Counted from the first letter of the stretch, positions 27,436 to 36,628 are shown. The stretch: DNA of 64,000 nt from G965215045 sp965215045 (GCA_965215045.1 OZ244031.1:930001-994000); one strand, 5' to 3'. The notes: a model not told the origin generated them from the letters alone. Made by a program: numbers and translations.

Positions 27436-27711
27436 ATCAGTAATGCGCGGCGCAAAAGATTGTTCGGTCTCACCGGTCACGCCAGACAACGGACAGGTCG
27501 CGATCCTCCCAATCCAAGTCTGTCCCAAGAGAAGCAGGAGAGGCCCGCACTCTCAGTCCGTGGCGCGGTCTAAGATTTGAATGTTACTTCTGATTGTGGG
27601 GGCGGGAAATGATTTTTCAACCCCGAGGCGGATATGTGCCATGAATTGCCCCCCGGGACTGCAATATAGGCTAATTTTCAGGCGTCAGAGGGCTGTATTT
27701 GTAGGGTGGTC

Positions 27712-27813
<102 letters not shown>

Positions 27814-27969
27814 GAACCAGTCTGTATTTGCTCTCCCACCTGGCGGTCGCTCTCACCACCTGGCGGACGCCCTCTCTACCCGGCGGACGCCCTCCACGCT
27901 GCGGCGTCCCGCCCCCTGGCGGCACCCCGCCCCCAAGCACTGCAGTGCGACACCCACCCCGCTCCGCCC

Positions 27970-28752
27970 TCATTCCAGCGGCACGTTGAGCCGGCGGGCG
28001 ACCAGGGTGTAGGACTCCACGACTTCCCCCATGTCCTTGCGGAAGCGGTCCTTGTCCAGCACTTCGCGGGTCTCGCTGTCCCACAGCCGGCAGCCGTCCG
28101 GGGTGAATTCATCGCCCAGCAGCAGTTCGTCGCCGAAGCGTCCGAACTCCAGCTTGTAGTCGACGAGCAGGATGCCGGCATCGGCGAACAACTGGCGCAG
28201 GATGCGGTTGACTTCCAGGCTGAGTTCCCGTCCGCGGCGCAGTTCATCTTGCCCGGCCCAGCCGAAGGCGATGGCGTGGTCTTCGCTGATCATCGGGTCG
28301 TGCAGGGCATCGTCCTTGTAGAACAGTTCGAACAGCGGCGGCTCCAGGGTGCGGCCTTGTTCGATGCCCAGCCGCTTGCACAGGCTGCCGGCGGCGATGT
28401 TGCGCACGACGAATTCCACGGGCATCATGTCCAGGCGGCGCACGAGGGAATCGTTCTCTGACAGGCGTTCCAGGAAATGGGTGGGCACGCCCTCTTTTTC
28501 CAGGTGCTGCATGATGAAGGCGTTGAAGCGATTGTTGACCCGGCCCTTGTCGGCGATCTTTTCGACCTTGGCGCCATCGAAGGCGGAGGTGTCGTCCCGG
28601 AAATGCAGGATCAGGCTGTCTTCCTGTTCGGTGGTGTAGACGGTCTTGGCCTTGCCGGACACTAGTTCGCGGACTTTTTGCGGGGTGCCCCCGGACGGGG
28701 CGGCGGGCCGTGGTGCACCGGACGGGGTGGCTTGCGATGCGGACTTGTTCAA
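27970..28752 (-). CDS. purC: phosphoribosylaminoimidazole-succinocarboxamide synthase
   Basis: 260-residue SAICAR synthase, the purine-pathway ligase joining CAIR and aspartate with ATP. Hallmarks are LVSGKAKTVYTTE at residue 31 (glycine-rich loop), LHFRDDTSAFDGAKVEKI, the NRFNAFIMQHLEKEGVPTHF segment, PVEFVVRNIAAGSLCKR and LVDYKLEFGRFGDELLLGDE near 190. About 25 residues of Ala/Pro/Gly-rich sequence precede the normal beginning, so a later start is possible although no better ATG exists. It lies 16 bases after bamC in a dapA-bamC-purC operon. Confidence 0.95.
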   Translation of the reverse strand: MNKSASQATPSGAPRPAAPSGGTPQKVRELVSGKAKTVYTTEQEDSLILHFRDDTSAFDGAKVEKIADKGRVNNRFNAFIMQHLEKEGVPTHFLERLSENDSLVRRLDMMPVEFVVRNIAAGSLCKRLGIEQGRTLEPPLFELFYKDDALHDPMISEDHAIAFGWAGQDELRRGRELSLEVNRILRQLFADAGILLVDYKLEFGRFGDELLLGDEFTPDGCRLWDSETREVLDKDRFRKDMGEVVESYTLVARRLNVPLE

Positions 28753-28768
28753 TGCTTCTCTCCCGGGT

Positions 28769-29791
28769 TCAACTCAGGTGGTCGCTGATGGCCTTGAGCA
28801 GGGTCTGCCTGTTCTCGGCACTCAGTGCGGCCTCTCTCTTGTGGAGGCTCACGGTGATCTTCTCGGTGCGGCGGTCGACACGCACTTCCAGGGTCTGGAG
28901 TTCTTCCCTGGCGACGGCCTGGGCGATGGTGGCACTGCCCAGTTGGTCCAGCTTGCCCTTGACTTTGCGCGCGGGGTCGTAGGCCACGTAGTAGATGCCG
29001 GCCTTGCGGTTCTTGTCCAGCACCAGGAAATCGGCCTTGTGCAGTGCGCTTTCCACGGCACCCCAGGCGCGGCCGAAGGCGATGTCCAGCAGCAGGACGG
29101 GGCGGCCGTCCCGGTCGACGCCGTGTTCCATGCGCGCCCGGCCGCTGAGCTGGCGCGCCCGCAGGGAGGCGAGCCCGGGCGCATTGCCCTGCTGCACGAG
29201 GTAGGAGGCGAAGACTTCCAGCATGCCCAGTGCCCGCGGCGGGTTGTCATTCTGCTCGGGCCAGCCGACACGGCGGTCTTCGGTGTCCTGGAGGATGTGC
29301 ACTTCGGCGGTGTTTTCCTGCAGGCCGGGCTGCACCTGGAAGCGGTAGCGCTCGCGCACCTTGCTCTCGCGTCTCTGCAACCAGCGGGTTTCGAGGATGC
29401 CGTTGCGCGGGTCGTTGCGGGCGGCCACCAGGCGGCTGAAACTGATGAAGCCGCGCAGCCGGGGCCACAGTTCGGCGGCGGTGGCGTTGACGATCAGCCA
29501 CGCCCGGTCGCCGATCTTCTGGATGCGCACTTCGTTCAGGGAGGAGCGACGCAGGGGTTCGGGGGCATCGAAGAGGATCTGGCGCTGGTCCCGCTCGGTG
29601 CGTTGCAGCTCGGGGATCGGGTAGAGCTCGTAGAACTCTTCGGGGTCTGTGGTCTGCGGCGTCTGCAGCGGCGGCAGGGTGCGGGCGTAGAGATAGTCCT
29701 GGCTGCGGTCGCGCACGCCGAAGACTTCCAGCATGCCGCAGCCGCCCAGCAGCAGCAACAGCGGGAACAACAGGACTCTCTGTAGATGCAT
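28769..29791 (-). CDS. bamC: outer membrane protein assembly lipoprotein BamC
   Basis: 340-residue lipoprotein of the BAM complex that assists beta-barrel insertion. The signal peptide LLFPLLLLLGGC ends in a lipobox with Cys around residue 18; RDRSQDYLYARTLPPLQTP follows, then two helix-grip domains typical of BamC (QKIGDRAWLIVNATAAELWP and VDRDGRPVLLLDIAFGRAWG). The start at 29791 is used because it gives the shortest signal peptide; an in-frame ATG ten codons upstream is possible. Its position between dapA and purC matches gammaproteobacteria such as E. coli, which supports the call despite low family conservation. Confidence 0.92.
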   Translation of the reverse strand: MHLQRVLLFPLLLLLGGCGMLEVFGVRDRSQDYLYARTLPPLQTPQTTDPEEFYELYPIPELQRTERDQRQILFDAPEPLRRSSLNEVRIQKIGDRAWLIVNATAAELWPRLRGFISFSRLVAARNDPRNGILETRWLQRRESKVRERYRFQVQPGLQENTAEVHILQDTEDRRVGWPEQNDNPPRALGMLEVFASYLVQQGNAPGLASLRARQLSGRARMEHGVDRDGRPVLLLDIAFGRAWGAVESALHKADFLVLDKNRKAGIYYVAYDPARKVKGKLDQLGSATIAQAVAREELQTLEVRVDRRTEKITVSLHKREAALSAENRQTLLKAISDHLS

Positions 29792-29894
29792 ATTGACAAG
29801 GACGATCAAGCTGCCCCGCAAGGCGGAAGCACTTGCGCCCGGCGGGGGAAAACCCGGTATTTTACCGAAACCGGGGTGGGCTGCGGGACTGCTT

Positions 29895-30782
29895 TCAGTC
29901 CAGTGCCCCGCCCTGCTGCAGTGCCTGGTGCAGGGCTTCGTGGTGTTCTGCGGCCAGCGGCGTCAGCGGCAGGCGAATCCCGGGGCCGATCCTGCCCATC
30001 CGGTGCAGTGCCCACTTGACGGGAATGGGGTTGGCTTCGACGAACAGCATTTTGTGCAGGGGCTGGAGCCGGGCGTCCAGGGCCTGTGCCGGTTCGCTCT
30101 CCCCGGCCAGGGCGGCGGCGCACATCTGTGCCATGGCGGCCGGTATGACATTGGCACTGACGGAGACGACGCCCCGGGCACCGGCCTGCAGCATCAGTTG
30201 GGCGGCACTGGGGTCGTCCCCGGAGTAGAGCGGGAACTCGTCTCCGCACAGGCGGCGGATTTCCAGGGCGCGCTCCAGTGCGCCGGTGGCTTCCTTGATG
30301 CCGGCGATCTGCGGAAGTTCGGCCAGGCGTTGCACGGTCTCCGGCAGCAGGTCGCAGGCGGTGCGCGCCGGAACGTTGTAGAGAATCTGCGGGATGTCCA
30401 CGGCCCGGGCCACGGCCCGGTAGTGCTGGTAGAGGCCTTCCTGGCCGGGCTTGTTGTAGTAGGGGGTCACGAGCAGGCAGGCGTCGGCACCCAGGTCGGC
30501 GGCGCGCTGGCTCAGGCTGATCGCCTCCCGGGTGGCATTGGCACCGGTGCCGGCGATGACCGGCAGGCGTCCGGCGGCTCGCTGCACGATGTGTTCGATC
30601 ACGGCGCAGTGTTCTTCGACATCCAGGGTGGCGGACTCACCGGTGGTGCCCACGGCGACGATGCCCGCGGTGCCCTGTTCAGCATGCCAGTCCACGAGGC
30701 GGTCCAGGGCGTCCCGGTCCAGGGCGCCGTCTTCTTGCATCGGTGTCACCAGGGCGACGATGCTGCCGTTCAGGGAAAACAT
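29895..30782 (-). CDS. dapA: 4-hydroxy-tetrahydrodipicolinate synthase
   Basis: 295-residue TIM-barrel lyase condensing pyruvate with aspartate semialdehyde in lysine and peptidoglycan precursor synthesis. It starts MFSLNGSIVALVTPM at 30782, with GTTGESATLDVEEH near residue 43, LVTPYYNKPGQEGLYQHY near 105, LYNVPARTACDL near 133 (catalytic Tyr) and IAGIKEATG with the Schiff-base lysine near 161. The upstream 33 codons of open frame are not part of the family. It is the first gene of dapA-bamC-purC; the 103-base gap to bamC holds a CCCGGT/ACCGGG hairpin. Confidence 0.96.
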   Translation of the reverse strand: MFSLNGSIVALVTPMQEDGALDRDALDRLVDWHAEQGTAGIVAVGTTGESATLDVEEHCAVIEHIVQRAAGRLPVIAGTGANATREAISLSQRAADLGADACLLVTPYYNKPGQEGLYQHYRAVARAVDIPQILYNVPARTACDLLPETVQRLAELPQIAGIKEATGALERALEIRRLCGDEFPLYSGDDPSAAQLMLQAGARGVVSVSANVIPAAMAQMCAAALAGESEPAQALDARLQPLHKMLFVEANPIPVKWALHRMGRIGPGIRLPLTPLAAEHHEALHQALQQGGALD

Positions 30783-30822
30783 GGGGCGGTTCCGTCCGGG
30801 GCCCGGGGAGCTGAAGCCTGTC

Positions 30823-31590
30823 TCAGAAAGTGTCGGGGCGCAGCAGGACGTCGGTGCCGCCGTCGACGAAAAACACGGCACCGCAACAGAAGGAGGCTTC
30901 CGGCCCCAGCAGGAAGCAGATCACGGCGGCGATTTCCTCGGGCTGGCCGGGGCGCTGTATGGGGATGGTGTCTTCGAGTTCCTGCATGCGCTCTTTGTAA
31001 CGGGGATCCTTGCGGTTTTCCGCCACCAGCGGGGTCAGGGTCATGCCGGGGGCGACGGCGTTCATACGCACGCCGCGCTTGGCCCACTCTGCGCAGTTGC
31101 GCCGCATCCAGCAGCCCAGTGCGTACTTGCCGCCGGCGTACACGGCGGCACCGTCGGTGTAATCTTCCATCATTTTAATCACGCCTTCTTCGTCTTCGTT
31201 GAGAAAGGCGGCGGTCAGTTGGTCGTCGTGGTAGTGCACCATCGACGAGGAGTTGGAGCCGACCAGCACCGCGGCTCCCTGCTTTTTCTCGAGCAGGGGC
31301 AGGGCCGCCCGGGTGGTGGCGATGGCACCGAAATAGTTGAGCCGGGCGACGGTCAGCAGCGGCACGTGCGGGGCGACACCGGCACAGGGCACGAAACCAT
31401 CCAGTCCGTCCGGGGCACTCTCCCGCATGGCCTCGCTGGCCCGGGCCATGCCTTCCGTGGTGCTGAGGTCGGCGATGATGTCGGCGTCCTTGAGGTCGAT
31501 GACGATCACCTGGTGGCCCTCGCCCGCCAGGCGTTCACGGACGGCGGCACCGATGCCCGAGGCACCCCCGGTAACGATGTATGTGCCCAT
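30823..31590 (-). CDS. 3-alpha-hydroxysteroid-dehydrogenase-like SDR, copy 1
   Basis: 255-residue SDR resembling the 3-alpha-hydroxysteroid dehydrogenase/carbonyl reductase of Comamonas: TGGASGIGAAVRERL cofactor site, VIVIDLKDADIIADLSTTEG, FVPCAGVAPHVP in place of the usual NNAG, LNYFGAIATTRAA, the Tyr-x3-Lys pair in AAVYAGGKYALG and the C-terminal FFVDGGTDVLLRPDTF. It would interconvert a 3-hydroxy and 3-keto steroid or similar polycyclic substrate with NAD(P). A near-identical paralogue sits 69 bases upstream, in the same direction, which points to a recent tandem duplication. dapA follows 40 bases downstream, so transcription may run on into dapA. Confidence 0.88.
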   Translation of the reverse strand: MGTYIVTGGASGIGAAVRERLAGEGHQVIVIDLKDADIIADLSTTEGMARASEAMRESAPDGLDGFVPCAGVAPHVPLLTVARLNYFGAIATTRAALPLLEKKQGAAVLVGSNSSSMVHYHDDQLTAAFLNEDEEGVIKMMEDYTDGAAVYAGGKYALGCWMRRNCAEWAKRGVRMNAVAPGMTLTPLVAENRKDPRYKERMQELEDTIPIQRPGQPEEIAAVICFLLGPEASFCCGAVFFVDGGTDVLLRPDTF

Positions 31591-31659
31591 GAGGTTCTGC
31601 TCTTTTGCGAAGGCGGAAGGCGGAAGGAACCGGCGTCCGGTATCCGAAGTTCGGCTGCC

Positions 31660-32427
31660 TCAGAAAATGTCGGGGCGCAGCAGGGTGTCGGTGCCGCCGT
31701 CGATGAAGAAGACGGAGCCGCAACAGAAGGAGGCTTCCGGCCCCAGCAGGAAGCAGATCACGGCGGCGATTTCCTCGGGCTGGCCGGCGCGCTGTATGGG
31801 AATATGGTCTTCGAACTCATCCATCAGCTCTTTGAAACGGGGGTCCTGGCGGTTGGCCTCGACCAGCGGGGTGATGGTCATGCCGGGGGCGACGGCGTTC
31901 ATGCGCACGCCGCGCTTGGCCCACTCTGCGCAGTTGCGCCGCATCCAGCAACCCAGTGCGTACTTGCCGGTGGCATACACGGCGGTGCCGTCCTTGTAGT
32001 CTTCCATCATCTTGGCCACGCCCTCTTCGTCGTCGTCGAGAAAGGCGGCGGCCAGCTTGTCGTCACGGGAGTTGGTCATCGGTGCGGAGTTGGAGGAGAT
32101 CAGCACCGCGGGTGCCTGTTTTTTCTCGAGCAGGGGCAGTGCTGCCCGGGTGGTGGCGATGGCACCGAAATAGTTGAGCCGGGCGACGGTCAGCGGCGGC
32201 AAGTGCGGGCCGACGCCGGCACAGGGCACGAAGCCGTCCAGTCCGTCCGGGGCACTCTCACGCATGGCGTCGCAGGCCTGGGCAACGCCTTCTGCGGTGC
32301 TGAGGTCGGCGTTGATGTCGGCGTCCTTGAGGTCGATGACGATCACCTGGTGGCCTTCTCCCGTCAAGCGTTCGCGCACGGCGGCACCGATACCCGTGGC
32401 ACCCCCGGTAATGATGTATGTGCCCAT
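31660..32427 (-). CDS. 3-alpha-hydroxysteroid-dehydrogenase-like SDR, copy 2
   Basis: Tandem paralogue of the gene at 30823, also 255 residues and highly similar throughout. It keeps TGGATGIGAAVRERL, the IDLKDADINADLSTAEG stretch, PCAGVGPHLP, the catalytic pair in TAVYATGKYALG and GGTDTLLRPDIF. The copies differ mainly in the middle (SNSAPMTNSRDDKL here against SNSSSMVHYHDDQL), next to the substrate pocket, so they may have different substrate preferences. It is the nearest upstream SDR to the dioxygenase and KshA-like genes, on the same strand. Confidence 0.88.
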   Translation of the reverse strand: MGTYIITGGATGIGAAVRERLTGEGHQVIVIDLKDADINADLSTAEGVAQACDAMRESAPDGLDGFVPCAGVGPHLPPLTVARLNYFGAIATTRAALPLLEKKQAPAVLISSNSAPMTNSRDDKLAAAFLDDDEEGVAKMMEDYKDGTAVYATGKYALGCWMRRNCAEWAKRGVRMNAVAPGMTITPLVEANRQDPRFKELMDEFEDHIPIQRAGQPEEIAAVICFLLGPEASFCCGSVFFIDGGTDTLLRPDIF

Positions 32428-32736
32428 GATTTTCTCCCCTTGTTATGCAATGACGGAATAGCGGGTGTCCCCGCCGGCGGTTATGTGTCGATACGCGCTG
32501 TGCCGTGTCACTACGGGGACGCAGCGCAGTCAGCGGGCATTATAACAATGCGCCGCCCGCGCAGTCTGCGAGCGGGTCTGCGGCGGAGGCAATGCAGGGC
32601 TGCGAGCGGGCCAGGTGCGGGGCCTCTGCCCGGTGGGCGGGAAGGCAGGCGGGCAGAGGCAGGCCAGGCGGGCGAGCGGGAGGGAGAGAGGCCAGGCGGG
32701 CAGAGGCAGGCCAGGCGGGGGCGGGAGACCTTCCCT
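32428..32736. repeat. gap with GC-rich short repeats
   Basis: Non-coding 309 bases between the SDR pair and the dioxygenase. Within 32640-32725 a block of about 26 bases made of CAGGCGGGCAGAGGCAGG and its continuation occurs twice (near 32645 and 32693), inside wider G-rich low-complexity sequence. No gene or clear promoter is seen. Confidence 0.6.
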
Positions 32737-33663
32737 TCAGCCGCTGTCGGGCATGTCGGGCAGGTTGAAATGATGGCCCCAGATGCTGCCCCTGCCGGCG
32801 GTGACGGTGGGGGTGAAATGTCGCCAGTCCAGTTGCCGACCCTGGCAACCGTATTCCAGGGCGAAGCCGGTGGGGGTCATCATGTAGAAGGACAACATGT
32901 GGTCATTGCTGTGCCGGCCCAGGGTGGAGAAGATGTGGATCTCGCGTTCGTTGACGCGGTCCAGGCAGGCACCCACTTCGTCGACATTGTCCACTTCCAC
33001 CATGATATGCACGCAGCCGGCGGGAAATGCCGCCGCCGGCACGCCGTAGAGTGCCAGGCTGTGATGGCGCGGGTTGGCGCAGTGCAGGAAATTGATGGCG
33101 TTGGCACCGCCCTGGGGATTGGGCACTTCCATGTGGTCGGAGTCGTCGAAGCCCAGCAGTTCGCGGTAGAACTGGCGGGTCTCTACCAGGTGTTCGGCAC
33201 ACAGCACCACGTGTCCCAGCCCCAAGTTGCCGTCGGGGCCGGTTTCAAAACGGGAGACGGCCAGCGGGGAGACGAAGGGGGCGTAGTCCAGGCCGCGGCC
33301 GTGGAACAGTTCCAGGGCATTGCCGGAGGGATCCTCCAGGCGCACGAGTTCGATCACGCCGCGCTGGTCGGCTTCTTCGTCGCTGCCTTTTTTGAAGGGG
33401 ACCTTGGCTTTTTGCAGGACTTCGCAGGCCTCGTCCAGGGCGCGTGCGTCTGTGAGTTCCCAGCCGGCCAGCAGGTAGCGGTCCTGCTTCCCCGGCACGA
33501 TCGCCAGGCGCCAGGGGTGGGGGTCCATTTTCAGGTAGACGCCCTGGGCTTCGGGCGGTTGCGGGGCGGGCATCATGCCCAGCACCTGGAGGCCGTAGTC
33601 GCGCCACTTTTCGGGGGCGCTGCTCTCGATAACGATGTACCCCAGGCTCCGCACCTCAGGCAT
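32737..33663 (-). CDS. VOC-family extradiol (catechol 2,3-type) dioxygenase
   Basis: 308-residue two-domain extradiol ring-cleavage dioxygenase. Both halves show the beta-alpha-beta-beta-beta fold: VRSLGYIVIESSAPEKW at the start and LGLGHVVLCAEHLVETRQFY at about residue 150. The three Fe(II) ligands are visible as His in GHVVL, His in PRHHSLALYG near 210 and Glu in TGFALEYGCQG near 265. In steroid degraders such enzymes (HsaC/TesB type) open the aromatised A ring. It is 69 bases downstream of the KshA-like oxygenase on the same strand, which favours a steroid role over biphenyl, but this is inference. Confidence 0.88.
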   Translation of the reverse strand: MPEVRSLGYIVIESSAPEKWRDYGLQVLGMMPAPQPPEAQGVYLKMDPHPWRLAIVPGKQDRYLLAGWELTDARALDEACEVLQKAKVPFKKGSDEEADQRGVIELVRLEDPSGNALELFHGRGLDYAPFVSPLAVSRFETGPDGNLGLGHVVLCAEHLVETRQFYRELLGFDDSDHMEVPNPQGGANAINFLHCANPRHHSLALYGVPAAAFPAGCVHIMVEVDNVDEVGACLDRVNEREIHIFSTLGRHSNDHMLSFYMMTPTGFALEYGCQGRQLDWRHFTPTVTAGRGSIWGHHFNLPDMPDSG

Positions 33664-33732
33664 GGCGCAGGGGTCTCCTGTGGCTCATACCCGGGACGGG
33701 GCGCCGGTGCGGGTCAAGCAGGGCGCCGGGCT

Positions 33733-34776
33733 TCAGGCATTCACCCGCAGCGGGTAGACCTTCTTCTGGTCCCAGGTCTTGGGCACGTCCTTGACGTCGA
33801 CGTAGAACTGGCTGTACCACTGGCGCAGCTTGTTGACCGGGCCGTCGCCGTCGCACAGCACGGGATTGTCGACGCGCACCTTGCTGTGCCAGATCGCCAC
33901 GTCCTGGCCGAAGGCCACCTGGTTCTGGTCGACGTATTCCTGGGCGATCGCCTGGTTTTCCTCGTCGCTGAGGCCGGGCACTTTCTTGACCATCACGCCG
34001 AAGCGCAGGTCGAAGGATTCGGTGGTCACCGGCACATGCGTGACCAGCAGGCGGGATGCCACGTCCACGCCATCGACGTTGCCGGTCATGTAGGTGTTCA
34101 TGTAGGCCGGCCCGTAATAGGTGGCCACGCTGGTCAGTTCTCCGTCCTTGGCCAGCCTTTCGCTGGTGCCCTTGATGTGCTGGGTGTAGACGTGCTTTTC
34201 CACTTCGTTGGAGAACTCGGTGACCGGTGCCTGGTGCACGGGGCCGAAATGCCCGAAGTCCGCCATGTTGTCCACCAGCTCACGGCAGTTGGTGCGGATG
34301 TGCATTTTCTCGACGACCCAGTTCGTCCATTCATCGGAGAAGCAGTCATCGATGCGCGGAATGCGCTGTTCTTCGATCGGGGGGTTGTTCTCGGGGTCGT
34401 TCCAGACGAACAGCAACTGGTTCTCTTCCATGGTCGGCCAGGACTTGATCACTGCCTTGGCGGGGATCTTGTTGGCGTAGGGGATGTCGTTGCAGACGCC
34501 GTCTGCGCCCCACTTCCAGTGGTGAAACGGGCAGCGGATGGAGGAGCCCTCTACGCAACCCAGGCTGAGGTCGCCGCCCATGTGCGGGCAGTAGGCGTCC
34601 AGGATATGCACCTCGCCGTCTTCACCCCGGAAGGCGACCAGCTTGGTGCCGAAATATTCCAGTCGCTGCGGTTGGTCGGTGTAATCGGAGGCCAGTCCCA
34701 GGCAGTGCCAGCCGCGCGCGTAGCGCTCGGGGATTTCGGCGGCTTCGATTACATAAGGTTGTGCTTTGTGGTTCAC
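33733..34776 (-). CDS. Rieske oxygenase alpha subunit, KshA-like 3-ketosteroid 9-alpha-hydroxylase
   Basis: 347-residue Rieske non-haem iron oxygenase. The [2Fe-2S] ligands appear as Cys-Pro-His in DAYCPHMGGDL (residue about 63) and Cys-x2-His in IRCPFHHWKWG (near 84). The mononuclear iron site is the NMADFGHFGPVH segment near residue 170 with a downstream Asp. Overall sequence (ELVDNMADFGHFGPVH, the ARGWHCLGL opening) is closest to KshA, which hydroxylates C9 of 3-ketosteroids to open ring B. A reductase (KshB) gene is not in the window. It heads a minus-strand cluster with the dioxygenase and HsdA-like SDRs. Confidence 0.88.
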   Translation of the reverse strand: MNHKAQPYVIEAAEIPERYARGWHCLGLASDYTDQPQRLEYFGTKLVAFRGEDGEVHILDAYCPHMGGDLSLGCVEGSSIRCPFHHWKWGADGVCNDIPYANKIPAKAVIKSWPTMEENQLLFVWNDPENNPPIEEQRIPRIDDCFSDEWTNWVVEKMHIRTNCRELVDNMADFGHFGPVHQAPVTEFSNEVEKHVYTQHIKGTSERLAKDGELTSVATYYGPAYMNTYMTGNVDGVDVASRLLVTHVPVTTESFDLRFGVMVKKVPGLSDEENQAIAQEYVDQNQVAFGQDVAIWHSKVRVDNPVLCDGDGPVNKLRQWYSQFYVDVKDVPKTWDQKKVYPLRVNA

Positions 34777-34915
34777 GATTACGGCTCCTCTATATTGTCA
34801 CCCGTGCCTGACCGCCCGAGCCTGCCGGCCCCCGGCGGGATGGCATTGCAAATATATACCTGATTACGCCGGAAGCTGTCAAACCTCCCCCGGCCGCGGA
34901 ACAGGCGCGGAGAGA

Positions 34916-35060
34916 CCCCGCCTTCGCGCACGGGGAGGGGGCGCCGCCTCCAGCCGCTCCCAGCGGGCGAGCACCCCCGCCTTCCCGCACGGGGAGGAGA
35001 CTCAGGGTGGACCGCAGGTCGCCCTCGCCGGCGGTCCCGCCTTCCCGCACGGGGAGGGGA
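34916..35060. repeat. three REP-like repeats at about 60-base spacing
   Basis: CCGCCTTCCCGCACGGGGAG or a one-base variant occurs at about 34917, 34976 and 35037, each able to form a small CCCCGTGCGGG-type hairpin. The gap 34777-35170 holds nothing else except the argH promoter. Three copies, a ~22-base unit and no cas genes argue for an extragenic palindrome family instead of CRISPR. Confidence 0.65.
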
Positions 35061-35136
35061 CATCTTGCCAGGCGCACCGCCTGCCGGGCGTCCACTCCAG
35101 GAATGCATGCACGGGGGGCCGGCCCCTGCCTGTTGC

Positions 35137-35142
35137 TATAAT
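35137..35142 (+). promoter_or_regulatory. -10 element TATAAT for argH
   Basis: Consensus TATAAT 28 bases before the argH ATG, in otherwise GC-rich DNA. No clear -35 hexamer. Confidence 0.5.
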
Positions 35143-35170
35143 CGCGCGCAATTGTCCGCTCCCTACTGCC

Positions 35171-36628
35171 ATGTCCAAGTCCGCCCGGAAGCCCAAGACC
35201 TGGGGCGGTCGTTTTGCCGAGCCGACTGCTGATTTTGTAGAGCGGTTTACGGCCTCGGTGCATTTCGACTGCCGTCTCTGGCGCCACGATATCGAGGCCT
35301 CCCGGGTGCACGCCCGGATGTTGCAGCGGGCGGGATTGCTCAGCGAGGCGGAACAGCGGGAGCTGGATGCGGGCCTTGCGGCCATCGGCGAGCAGATCGA
35401 GAAGGGGGAGTTTCACTGGGACCCGCAGCTGGAGGACGTGCACACCAACATCGAGGCGGCGCTGGTGGAACGCTGTGGCGATGTCGGCAAGAAACTGCAC
35501 ACGGCGCGTTCCCGGAATGACCAGGTGGCGACCGACCTGCGCTTGTACCTGCGCGATGTCATCGCCGAGCTCGACGCCGGCCTGCACACCCTGCAGCAGG
35601 CCTTGCTGGACCTGGCCGAGCGCGAGGCGGACACCGTGATGCCGGGTTGCACGCACTTGCAGCCCGCCCAGCCGGTCAGTTTCGGACACCATGTCCTGGC
35701 CTGGCATGCGATGCTGCAGCGCGACCGGGAGCGTTTTGCCGACTGCCGCCAGCGGGTCGATGTGTGTCCGCTGGGTGCCGCCGCCCTGGCCGGGGCACCG
35801 TATCCCATCGACCCGGAATTCACGGCGCGGGAACTCGGTTTCGCCCGCGCCTTTGACAACTCCCTGGATGCGGTCAGCGACCGGGATTTCGCCATCGAGT
35901 TCTGCGCCTGCGCCGCGCTGTTAATGATGCATTTCTCGCGCATCGCAGAAGAGCTGATCCTGTGGAATTCTCCGCAGTTCGGTTTTGTCTCCCTGCCCGA
36001 CCGCTTCTGCACCGGCTCTTCGATCATGCCGCAGAAAAAAAATCCCGATGTGCCGGAACTGGTGCGCGGCAAGAGCGGCCGGGTCTACGGCGACCTGCAC
36101 GCCCTGCTGACGCTGATGAAAGCGCAGCCGCTGGCCTACAACCGCGACAACCAGGAGGACAAGGAGGCCCTGTTCGATGCCGCCGACACGACGCTGGCCT
36201 GCCTGGAGGCCCTGTGCGGCCTGGTGCCCGGGCTGGAGGTCGATGCACAGAGGCTGCGCGAGGCGGCGGGCCGGGGCTTCAGTCTCGCCACGGACCTGGC
36301 CGATTACCTGGTGCAGAAGGGGCTGCCGTTCCGGGATGCGCACGAGTTGACCGGGCAGGTGGTGCAGCGCGCCATGGAGCGGGGCGTGGAACTGCAGGAG
36401 CTGTCCCTGGAAGAATTGCAGGCCTGCAGTCCGCTGATCGAGGCGGAGATCCTGGAGCGGCTGAGCCCGGAGGCGTCGCTGGCTGCGCGCGCCCACGCCG
36501 GTGCCACCGCCCCGGGACAGGTGCGCGATGCGGTGCGCCGCGCCCGCCTGGAAACAGCATCCGCAGCGGGGCGCAGCGGGACACGGCGCACCCGCCGCAA
36601 GCCCTCCCCGGGCGGGAGCGACCAATAA
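35171..36628 (+). CDS. argH: argininosuccinate lyase
   Basis: 485-residue lyase splitting argininosuccinate to arginine and fumarate, the last arginine step. It starts KTWGGRFAEPTADFVERFTASV, contains DVHTNIEAALVERCG, HTARSRNDQVATDLRLYLRD near residue 115, PGCTHLQPAQPVSFGHH near 160 and the fumarase-superfamily signature GSSIMPQKKNPDVPELVRGK near 285. About 25 extra residues at the C-terminus (RRARLETASAAGRSGTRR and on) exceed the E. coli protein and are basic, low-complexity. The ATG at 35171 is chosen for the family start; the long open frame upstream is chance. gshB follows after one base. Confidence 0.97.
   Translation: MSKSARKPKTWGGRFAEPTADFVERFTASVHFDCRLWRHDIEASRVHARMLQRAGLLSEAEQRELDAGLAAIGEQIEKGEFHWDPQLEDVHTNIEAALVERCGDVGKKLHTARSRNDQVATDLRLYLRDVIAELDAGLHTLQQALLDLAEREADTVMPGCTHLQPAQPVSFGHHVLAWHAMLQRDRERFADCRQRVDVCPLGAAALAGAPYPIDPEFTARELGFARAFDNSLDAVSDRDFAIEFCACAALLMMHFSRIAEELILWNSPQFGFVSLPDRFCTGSSIMPQKKNPDVPELVRGKSGRVYGDLHALLTLMKAQPLAYNRDNQEDKEALFDAADTTLACLEALCGLVPGLEVDAQRLREAAGRGFSLATDLADYLVQKGLPFRDAHELTGQVVQRAMERGVELQELSLEELQACSPLIEAEILERLSPEASLAARAHAGATAPGQVRDAVRRARLETASAAGRSGTRRTRRKPSPGGSDQ

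Noticed and set aside
30532..34863. 1443-codon open frame on the plus strand
   Set aside because: It is antisense to dapA, two SDRs, a dioxygenase and the KshA-like gene, all with clear family motifs; long antisense frames are common in GC-rich DNA.
34916..35060. Possible small CRISPR array (three repeats at ~60-base period)
   Set aside because: Repeats are short (about 22 bases) and imperfect, only three copies exist, the intervening sequence looks like ordinary GC-rich DNA and no cas genes are present.
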